This document shows positions 25,841-32,059 of a stretch of DNA of 64,000 bases, in pieces. The stretch is taken from the NCBI RefSeq assembly GCF_023716465.1, contig NZ_CP092415.1, positions 3,511,501 through 3,575,500 of the forward strand. Reading direction: 5' to 3'. Position numbers and translations under genes: made by a program. Numbering within the stretch: position 1 is the stretch's first letter; each line of letters starts with the position of its first letter. The notes under the pieces were generated by a model. The model was not told where the DNA came from, ran no database searches, and was given only the letters and a program-made list of their open reading frames with translations. The DNA comes from Flagellimonas marinaquae (GTDB taxonomy: Bacteria; Bacteroidota; Bacteroidia; Flavobacteriales; Flavobacteriaceae).

Positions 25841-26260
25841 TTATGCCCTTATAAAGTTATATACTCCTTTACCTTCTGCAACCAGAACATCATCTTGGAA
25901 AGCCTTCATTTTGGTGACCATTATCCGATTTCCCATTCTGACCAATTTTCCTTCAAACATTAAATCTTTTCCATCAGCAAACCTCAGATAATCTACTCTC
26001 AAGTCTATTGTTGACAGTTTATCTTCTGACGAATTGAAATTGGCAATTCCTATAGCGCCACCAACGGAATCTAAAATTGTAGCAATAATTCCACCGTGCC
26101 AATGATTAGTGCGAATATCACCGACTAAATCTTTTCTAAATGGCACTCGTACTTTAATGAAATCCTTTTCTACAATTTCAACTTTTAATCCAAAATGTTT
26201 ATGAATTGGGATTTCTTCTTCTGCCAATTTTATCAATCTTTCTTTTGTCTTAATATCCAT
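25841..26260 (-). CDS. PaaI-like hot-dog thioesterase
   Basis: The product has 139 residues with the hot-dog fold (PF03061). HWHGGIIATILDSVGGAIG (about residues 53-71) holds the central helix and the catalytic-type residues, and STIDLRVDYLRFADGKDLMFEG is the second strand pair. PaaI-type enzymes hydrolyse acyl-CoA thioesters. It is the last gene of the operon with peroxiredoxin and MdaB-like genes (gap of 9 bases), divergent from the second HxlR regulator. Confidence 0.88.
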   Translation of the reverse strand: MDIKTKERLIKLAEEEIPIHKHFGLKVEIVEKDFIKVRVPFRKDLVGDIRTNHWHGGIIATILDSVGGAIGIANFNSSEDKLSTIDLRVDYLRFADGKDLMFEGKLVRMGNRIMVTKMKAFQDDVLVAEGKGVYNFIRA

Positions 26261-26269
26261 ATCACAGAT

Positions 26270-26788
26270 TTATAGCATTTCACCTCTTGCAGGATAGCCT
26301 GACTGAACTATATAATCTACCGCTTTTACAAAAGACGGCAAATATGGTCTTCCCCAAGGGTTACTGTTAATGGCTGAATAATAAACTTGATTACTATTGT
26401 CAACTAAAAATAATCCTGGTTCACTAAATTCACTTGGTTCACCATCTTTTACACCTGCACTTAAATACAAAGCCCAATCTCTTGCTGATTTTTCAGATAA
26501 ACCATAGCCCAAAGTAAGATTAGACAATTCCCACTTTTGACGAGAAAGTCTAGCTCTCTTTTCGGTATCCATACTTACAGCTACTACATTAACGCCTCTT
26601 TGCTCAAATTCGGGTAGCAATTCTTGTAATTGTTGTAAGTACTTTTTACATAATGGACAATGTAACCCTCGATAAAAAACAACTAAAGTAAAATTGTCTG
26701 GATTTTGGTCCGCTAAATGCCATTGACTTCCATCTAATAATGGAAATTGTAAATCTGGTGCTGTATGCTTTGGTGTTGGTCTATTCAT
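26270..26788 (-). CDS. Peroxiredoxin-like (AhpC/TSA) protein
   Basis: The product has 172 residues of the thioredoxin-fold peroxiredoxin-like group. The active-site stretch is VVFYRGLHCPLCKKYLQQL with C-x-x-C near residues 44-47, unlike the T-x-x-C of typical 2-Cys peroxiredoxins. The later NSNPWGRPYLPSFVKAVDYI is typical of this sub-family. It probably reduces peroxides or acts as a thiol oxidoreductase in the cytosol. No signal peptide is present. It is the middle gene of the HxlR-linked operon, 10 bases downstream of the MdaB-like gene. Confidence 0.88.
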   Translation of the reverse strand: MNRPTPKHTAPDLQFPLLDGSQWHLADQNPDNFTLVVFYRGLHCPLCKKYLQQLQELLPEFEQRGVNVVAVSMDTEKRARLSRQKWELSNLTLGYGLSEKSARDWALYLSAGVKDGEPSEFSEPGLFLVDNSNQVYYSAINSNPWGRPYLPSFVKAVDYIVQSGYPARGEML

Positions 26789-26798
26789 AATTAATATT

Positions 26799-27380
26799 TT
26801 AAAAATTGTTTTCTAAATGTTTTTGAAATCTCTCAAAATCCTTATCTATTTCTGGATTTTTCATTACATCATATGCCATAAATGTTGGTAATGGTTCAAA
26901 ACCAAACCACTTAAAATTTAGATGCATTGGTTTTAGAAGTTCATCTTCGCTTATTCCATTAAAAAATGATTCCTCTGGATTATTAAAAGCTTCTTTTGGT
27001 GCATTAGCGGTTACTGACATCATATACTTTCCATTTAACTTTCCACCTAATCCGTAATTCTTCTTCGGTGCTTCTTTGCTTCTACCATCACCATCAGACA
27101 TTTCGCCCATCATACCCATCGAAAATACTTCATCAATGTATTTTTTAAACGACCAACTTACACCCATCCAGTTTAAAGGAGTTTGAAAAAAGACCACATC
27201 TGCCCACTTGAATTTTTCTATTTCCTCAGTAACATCATAATCATCGTCCATAGTAGTTTTCTTAATGATGTAACCATTACTTTTAAAGTAGCTTTCTGCT
27301 TTTTCAGTTAAACTTGCGTTTAATTTTCCTTCAGAAAATGGGTATTTCTGATGACCGTTGATGATAAAAATATTTTTCAT
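26799..27380 (-). CDS. MdaB-like NAD(P)H:quinone oxidoreductase
   Basis: The product has 193 residues with the flavodoxin_2 fold (PF02525). The FMN/FAD-binding start is NIFIINGHQKYPFSEGKLN, followed by W-ADVVFFQTPLNWMGVSWSFKKYIDEVF, and the MdaB-type YGLGGKLNGKYMMSVTANAPKEAF. It reduces quinones by two electrons. It is the first gene of the operon, with a divergent HxlR regulator 105 bases away, which fits quinone- or electrophile-induced expression. The cluster is AT-rich, unlike most of the window. Confidence 0.92.
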   Translation of the reverse strand: MKNIFIINGHQKYPFSEGKLNASLTEKAESYFKSNGYIIKKTTMDDDYDVTEEIEKFKWADVVFFQTPLNWMGVSWSFKKYIDEVFSMGMMGEMSDGDGRSKEAPKKNYGLGGKLNGKYMMSVTANAPKEAFNNPEESFFNGISEDELLKPMHLNFKWFGFEPLPTFMAYDVMKNPEIDKDFERFQKHLENNF

Positions 27381-27394
27381 TTTAAAATTTTGAT

Positions 27395-27441
27395 TACATT
27401 TGTTTCACAAAGAAACTAATATTAGTTCAATAAAGAAACTA
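27395..27441. promoter_or_regulatory. HxlR operator region, second module
   Basis: A perfect 14-base palindrome AACTAATATTAGTT is at 27414-27427, flanked by two direct copies of AAAGAAACTA at 27409-27418 and 27432-27441 (23-base spacing). The -7 element TACATTTG on the plus strand is at 27395-27402. All lie in the 105 bases between the divergent mdaB-like and hxlR genes. Confidence 0.65.
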
Positions 27442-27485
27442 TTATGCTTTCATCTGAACAAATAGTGGTAACCAAAAAGTAACTA

Positions 27486-27890
27486 ATGGCAAGAAAATAT
27501 ATAGACAACCCGAATGCTTGTTCCCTTGTGCATACGATGAACATAATTGGCAATAAATGGAAACCGATTATTTTATATTTATTATCAAATGGTTCTATGC
27601 GATTTGGGATGCTGAATACTTTAATACCTACAATCTCAAAAAAGGTGCTTACCAATCAACTTAAAGAATTAGAAAACGATGGTTTGCTTTTAAGACAGTC
27701 CTTTGCAGAAATTCCACCAAGAGTTGAATATTCATTAACAGAAAAAGCAGTTGGACTTTTGCCCGTTTTAAGAATGTTAAGTGATTGGGCAAATGAAGCT
27801 TATCCCGAAATGTATTTTGAACAATGTAGAATTGCTGAAAGCGCTAGAACTCCAACTATTGAAACTATTAACAAGCAATATGAGCCTTAG
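27486..27890 (+). CDS. HxlR family regulator (second module)
   Basis: The product has 134 residues. The HxlR winged helix is clear: IIGNKWKPIILYLLSNGSMRFGMLNTLIPTISKKVLTNQLKELENDGLLLR, then RVEYSLTEKAVGLLPVLRMLSDWANE. One cysteine sits near the N-terminus (NACSLVH) at the position of the redox-sensing cysteine of YodB-like members, another near the end. It is divergent from the quinone reductase operon. A functional parallel to the first HxlR module 9 kb away is likely, but the two proteins differ much in sequence. Confidence 0.92.
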   Translation: MARKYIDNPNACSLVHTMNIIGNKWKPIILYLLSNGSMRFGMLNTLIPTISKKVLTNQLKELENDGLLLRQSFAEIPPRVEYSLTEKAVGLLPVLRMLSDWANEAYPEMYFEQCRIAESARTPTIETINKQYEP

Positions 27891-27944
27891 TGAACAAACA
27901 GAAGATATTGCTTTACCAGCTCGTACTTTGACACCAATACGTCC

Positions 27945-27952
27945 TATCTTTG
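27945..27952 (+). promoter_or_regulatory. -7 promoter element upstream of the DCC gene
   Basis: TATCTTTG fits TAnnTTTG. The expected transcript would start just before the 20-base palindrome at 27961-27980, giving a leader of about 130 bases before the ATG at 28089. Confidence 0.45.
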
Positions 27953-27960
27953 CACAGCAA

Positions 27961-27980
27961 TCCTTATTTCGAAATAAGGA
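27961..27980. repeat. Perfect 20-base palindrome
   Basis: TCCTTATTTCGAAATAAGGA is its own reverse complement over all 20 bases. It lies 9 bases downstream of a -7-type element TATCTTTG, between the second HxlR gene and the DCC gene. It could be an operator for a dimeric regulator or a transcript hairpin. No T run follows, so it is not a standard terminator. Confidence 0.85.
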
Positions 27981-28088
27981 GTCTTGCAAAAATATGGTAA
28001 TTGGAGTTTGCACACTTATTCCAGGGTATTCAAAAACCACAAGAAGGCGGTCTATACAATAAAATAATGCTAGCTATACATCAATAGC

Positions 28089-28496
28089 ATGGAAAACGGT
28101 AAAAAAATAATTTTGTTCGATGGGGTCTGTAACCTCTGCAACAACTCTGTCCAATTTGTAATAAAACGGGATAAAAACGATGTATTCCGCTATGCGGCAC
28201 TCCAGAGTGATGTGGGCCAGCAGTTATTGAAACAGCGTCATATAGACACCATTGCCGTGGACTCCATTATCCTCATCGAGCCGGGAGTAGCCTATTATAC
28301 CAAGTCCGACGCTGCCCTGGAAATTGCACAGGATTTGGGCGGATTATGGAAATTATCCGCCATATTCTCCTGGATACCTGCAACCATAAGAAACCGCATT
28401 TACGATTTTGTGGCAAAAAACCGCTATAAATGGTTTGGTAAACAGGAGTCCTGCATGATTCCGACCCCTGAGTTAAGAGCGAAGTTCTTAGATTGA
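28089..28496 (+). CDS. DCC-family thiol-disulfide oxidoreductase-like protein
   Basis: The product has 135 residues of the DUF393/DCC family (PF04134). The defining start is FDGVCNLCNNSVQFVIKRD with C-x-x-C, then FRYAALQSDVGQQLL, and a C-terminal RNRIYDFVAKNRYKWFG, all typical. A thiol redox activity is proposed for the family but not well proven. It is preceded by a long leader with a palindrome and ends 1 base from the stop of the convergent symporter gene, so no space remains for a separate terminator. Confidence 0.92.
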   Translation: MENGKKIILFDGVCNLCNNSVQFVIKRDKNDVFRYAALQSDVGQQLLKQRHIDTIAVDSIILIEPGVAYYTKSDAALEIAQDLGGLWKLSAIFSWIPATIRNRIYDFVAKNRYKWFGKQESCMIPTPELRAKFLD

Positions 28497-28497
28497 T

Positions 28498-29823
28498 TTA
28501 TTTCACCTCATCGTAATGATCGTCCCACTCTTGCACGTGCGGTTCTCCCAATTTACCTACTGATTTGGCCACTACCATGGAAACTGTTGCATCACCAGTG
28601 ACATTTACAATGGTCCTACACATGTCCAAAGGCCTATCTACTGCAAAAATCAGTGCAAGTCCAATGGCCAATTTATCGGAAGGAAAACCAATGGATTCCA
28701 ATACAATAACCAACATAACCATTCCCGCTCCGGGTACCGCCGCCGATCCAATGGATGCCAATAAGGCAGTCAAAACAATGGTCAACTGATTTCCAAAAGT
28801 AAGGTCGAATCCGAGTGCCTGTGATATAAATACTGCTGCGACCCCTTGGTACAGGCTGGTACCATCCATATTAATGGTTGCTCCCACGGGCAATACAAAA
28901 CTGGACACTTCTTTATCTACACCAATGTGTTCCTCTACCCTTTCCATTGTAACTGGCAAAGTGGCCGCACTGGAACTTGTCGAGAACGCCAATAATTGGG
29001 CAGGACTGATCTCTTTTAAGAACCAGAATGGGTTTTTCTTGGTAACTACACCTACTATTGTTGCATAAAAAACAATCATTAGGGCAAGACCCAAAACGAC
29101 TACGCCGGCATATTTAAGCAACGCCAGTAATAAATCGGGGTCACTGGAAGATACCACTACTCCCGCCAAAAGGGCAAACACGGCATAGGGTGCCGTAAGC
29201 ATGATCAGGTCTACCATTTTTAGTACCACATCGTTCAGGGCATCAAAAAAATCCTTTAAGGGCTTTGCCTTTTTCTCGCCTATCAATAACATGGAAATTC
29301 CCAAGAAAATGGTAAAAAATATTACTTGCAACATCAAAGCATTGTCCGTCATGGCCGCCATGGCATTATCGGGGACCATATCTACAATAAATTGCAATGG
29401 CCCACTATCTTTCTGTCGGGATGCTTCCTCTATTTTGGATGTAACACCTGCATCTCCCGCATAAGTGTCAGTTAACTTTGTTACCGTATCCTCGGAAATG
29501 CCACTGCCCGGATTCATCACGTTTACCAACAATAACCCAATGGTAATCGCAACTACAGTTGTAAGGATGTAAATCCCTATGGTTCTTAGCCCTATATTTC
29601 TGAATTTTGATATATCCTTTAGGTCGGAGATACCTTTTACCAAGGATGCCAAGATCAATGGTATGGCGATTAGTTTAAGAAGTTTTACAAAAATGGTCCC
29701 CAATGGTTGGATCCAATCAGATACAAATTCCTTGCCCCAGCTAATTTGGGTCATTGCAAATCCGAAAAGAATACCTAAAAGCATTCCGATAAGAATCTGC
29801 CAGTGCAATTCCAATTTCTTCAT
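28498..29823 (-). CDS. Dicarboxylate/amino acid:cation symporter (DctA/GltP family)
   Basis: The product has 441 residues of the DAACS family (PF00375). It has eight hydrophobic segments and the two re-entrant loops. The serine-rich hairpin is AFSTSSSAATLPVTMERVEEHIG. The cation-binding motif is NMDGTSLYQGVAAVFISQ. The substrate region is IGSAAVPGAGMVMLVIVLESIG, followed by AVDRPLDMCRTIVNVTGDATVSMVVAK. It imports C4-dicarboxylates or acidic amino acids with Na+ or H+. The arginine in the last helix region (DMCRTIVNVTGD) favours glutamate/aspartate-type binding, though this is inference. A perfect 11-base stem includes the first base of its start codon. Confidence 0.93.
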   Translation of the reverse strand: MKKLELHWQILIGMLLGILFGFAMTQISWGKEFVSDWIQPLGTIFVKLLKLIAIPLILASLVKGISDLKDISKFRNIGLRTIGIYILTTVVAITIGLLLVNVMNPGSGISEDTVTKLTDTYAGDAGVTSKIEEASRQKDSGPLQFIVDMVPDNAMAAMTDNALMLQVIFFTIFLGISMLLIGEKKAKPLKDFFDALNDVVLKMVDLIMLTAPYAVFALLAGVVVSSSDPDLLLALLKYAGVVVLGLALMIVFYATIVGVVTKKNPFWFLKEISPAQLLAFSTSSSAATLPVTMERVEEHIGVDKEVSSFVLPVGATINMDGTSLYQGVAAVFISQALGFDLTFGNQLTIVLTALLASIGSAAVPGAGMVMLVIVLESIGFPSDKLAIGLALIFAVDRPLDMCRTIVNVTGDATVSMVVAKSVGKLGEPHVQEWDDHYDEVK

Positions 29824-29854
29824 AAAGTATATTTATTGAGGGTAATATACTTTA
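29823..29854 (-). promoter_or_regulatory. Perfect 11-base inverted repeat at the symporter start codon
   Basis: On the transcript strand, TAAAGTATATT and its exact complement AATATACTTTA are separated by 10 bases, and the A of the ATG is the last base of the second arm. It is either an operator for a DNA-binding protein or an mRNA hairpin masking the translation start. Confidence 0.7.
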
Positions 29855-29881
29855 TTGTATGGAAACCTCCTAATGGGTCAA

Positions 29882-30946
29882 TCAGATTTTGTTGGTACGG
29901 GCCAACAGGGAATAATCGGCCAATACCATTGCCGCCATGGCCTCCACAATGGGCACAGCTCTTGGAACCACGCATGGATCGTGCCTTCCCTTGCCTTGGG
30001 TGGCAACTTTTTCTCCGTCCTTGTTAATGGTTTCGTAGGATTGTAAAACTGTTGCGACGGGTTTAAAAGCTACATTAAAATAAATATCCATTCCATTGCT
30101 AATACCTCCTTGCACTCCTCCGCTCCGATTGGTTTTGGTGGTACCATCGGCATTATACGCATCGTTGTGCTCACTCCCTTTCATGGCAACCCCGGCAAAT
30201 CCGCTTCCGTATTCAAATCCCTTTACCGCGTTAATGGACAGCATGGCCTCGCCCAATTTGGCGTGGAGTTTATCAAAAACCGGTTCGCCAAGACCAACCG
30301 GTACATTTTGGATTACACAAGTGATCACACCCCCTATGGTGTCGCCCTCCTTTTTAATGGATTTGATATAATCTTCCATTTTTTGGGCCATTTCCGTATC
30401 GGGACAACGAACTGCATTGGATTCAATTTTGGAAAAGTCCAATTCTTGATAAGGTTTATCCAGCTTCATGCCCCCCACTTGCGACACGAAAGCATTTATT
30501 TGGACACCATGTAAAAATTGTTTGGCAATAGCACCGGCCACTACCCTACTTGCAGTCTCCCGGGCAGAACTCCTACCTCCGCCACGATAATCTCGGAAAC
30601 CATATTTTCTATCGTACACATAATCTGCATGCGATGGTCTGTACGAATCCTTGATATGGGAGTAATCCTTTGATTTCTGATTGGTATTGTGAATAGCAAA
30701 GCCAATGGGAGTCCCTGTGGTCTTTCCTTCAAAAATACCTGAGTATATCTCTACCGTATCGGGTTCTTTTCGCTGGGTAACTATGGACGATTGCCCTGGT
30801 TTTCTTCGGTTCAAATCCAATTGGATTCGCTCCAAGTCCAATTCTATTCCTGCAGGGCAGCCATCAATAATGCCGCCCAATGCTTTTCCGTGGGATTCGC
30901 CAAAAGTGGTAACCCTAAAAAGTTGTCCAAAAGAATTTCCTGCCAT
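29882..30946 (-). CDS. aroC: Chorismate synthase
   Basis: The product has 354 residues, the normal length. The signatures are [19 protein letters not shown] at residues 13-31, the basic motif [41 protein letters not shown] around 105-145, and the C-terminal [25 protein letters not shown]. It converts EPSP to chorismate using reduced FMN, the last common step of aromatic amino acid synthesis. The gene is separate from the symporter downstream (58-base gap). A -7 element is present on the minus strand. Confidence 0.98.
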   Translation of the reverse strand: MAGNSFGQLFRVTTFGESHGKALGGIIDGCPAGIELDLERIQLDLNRRKPGQSSIVTQRKEPDTVEIYSGIFEGKTTGTPIGFAIHNTNQKSKDYSHIKDSYRPSHADYVYDRKYGFRDYRGGGRSSARETASRVVAGAIAKQFLHGVQINAFVSQVGGMKLDKPYQELDFSKIESNAVRCPDTEMAQKMEDYIKSIKKEGDTIGGVITCVIQNVPVGLGEPVFDKLHAKLGEAMLSINAVKGFEYGSGFAGVAMKGSEHNDAYNADGTTKTNRSGGVQGGISNGMDIYFNVAFKPVATVLQSYETINKDGEKVATQGKGRHDPCVVPRAVPIVEAMAAMVLADYSLLARTNKI

Positions 30947-30968
30947 TCGGTATAAAATATGATGCCAT

Positions 30969-30976
30969 CAAAGGTA
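30969..30976 (-). promoter_or_regulatory. -7 promoter element of aroC
   Basis: The minus strand reads TACCTTTG here, matching TAnnTTTG, 22 bases upstream of the aroC start codon at 30946. Confidence 0.55.
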
Positions 30977-31096
30977 GAGCTTACAAAGTTAATTCAAAAA
31001 CAAGCCTTTGGCTTAATGTTATTATAACATATTTCATTCTTAGGTGATATTTTTTTAACGATATGCTCATAAATTATTGACCTCGTGTTGATTTCT

Positions 31097-32059
31097 ATGT
31101 TATTCCCACTCCTTTATTTTGTAATAAACCTTATCAGATTGAAAAAAAGGAAGATAGATTTAGCAGTCATCTCGGATGTTCACCTAGGAACATATGGCTG
31201 CCATGCAGATGAGCTTATTACCTACCTGAACAGTATACAGCCCAAAAAACTGATTCTGAACGGGGATATTATCGATATTTGGCAGTTCAGTAAAAGGTAT
31301 TTCCCCCCATCACATTTAAAGGTACTGAGAAAGATCATAGGCATGGCCTCCAAAGGCACAGAGGTGTTCTATATCACTGGAAATCATGATGAAATGCTGC
31401 GTAAGTTCAGTGATACTTCAATGGGGAATTTTAAGATAATGAACAAATTGGTATTGAACTTGGACGGCAAAAAGGCATGGATTTTTCATGGCGATGTATT
31501 TGATGTTTCCATCCAAAATGCCAAATGGTTGGCCAAACTGGGCGGTTATGGCTACGATCTTCTTATTTTGATCAATAGCTTCCTCAACTGGTGCCTGGCC
31601 AAAATGGGGCGCGAAAAATATTCATTGTCCAAACGTATTAAAAATAGCGTAAAGGGCGCCGTAAAATATATCAACAATTTTGAAAAGACAGCTGCAGAGC
31701 TTGCCATTGAAAATGATTACGACTACGTGATCTGCGGCCATATCCATCAACCAAAAAAAGAAATATACCAGAACAAATATGGCAGCTGCACCTATCTAAA
31801 TTCGGGTGATTGGGTTGAGAACCTCACTGCTTTGGAGTATTCCTTTAAGCGATGGAGAGTCTACCATTACAACCACGATAGACTTTCTCCTTTCTTTGTG
31901 GACGAAGACCTAAAGGAAATGAACATGAACGAACTGATCGCCTCCATTACCGATAAAGAGGTCGATATCGAAGATATTACCCAAGAGCACATCAGCGAAA
32001 TTGAAGAAGAAAGTGTCGATCGAGATTTTTTAGATGACAAGGGCCTGTCTCAAGATTGA
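31097..32059 (+). CDS. LpxH-like metallophosphoesterase (UDP-2,3-diacylglucosamine diphosphatase family)
   Basis: From the ATG at 31097 the product has 320 residues. Alternative starts are GTG at 31085 and TTG at 31139. The TTG would begin the protein KKRKIDLAV, the usual family start, so the first 14 residues are doubtful. Calcineurin-type metal motifs are all there: ISDVHLG, LNGDIIDIW, TGNHDE, WIFHGDVFD and CGHIHQPK. LpxH-type enzymes cleave UDP-diacylglucosamine in lipid A synthesis. This longer Bacteroidetes form is usually given that name, but a broader phosphoesterase role cannot be excluded. The last 30 bases overlap the 3' end of the convergent FAD oxidoreductase gene. Confidence 0.85.
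   Translation: MLFPLLYFVINLIRLKKRKIDLAVISDVHLGTYGCHADELITYLNSIQPKKLILNGDIIDIWQFSKRYFPPSHLKVLRKIIGMASKGTEVFYITGNHDEMLRKFSDTSMGNFKIMNKLVLNLDGKKAWIFHGDVFDVSIQNAKWLAKLGGYGYDLLILINSFLNWCLAKMGREKYSLSKRIKNSVKGAVKYINNFEKTAAELAIENDYDYVICGHIHQPKKEIYQNKYGSCTYLNSGDWVENLTALEYSFKRWRVYHYNHDRLSPFFVDEDLKEMNMNELIASITDKEVDIEDITQEHISEIEEESVDRDFLDDKGLSQD

Noticed and set aside
27880..28062. 60-codon frame overlapping the end of the HxlR-2 gene
   Set aside because: It runs through the promoter and the palindrome, has no family resemblance and no independent support.
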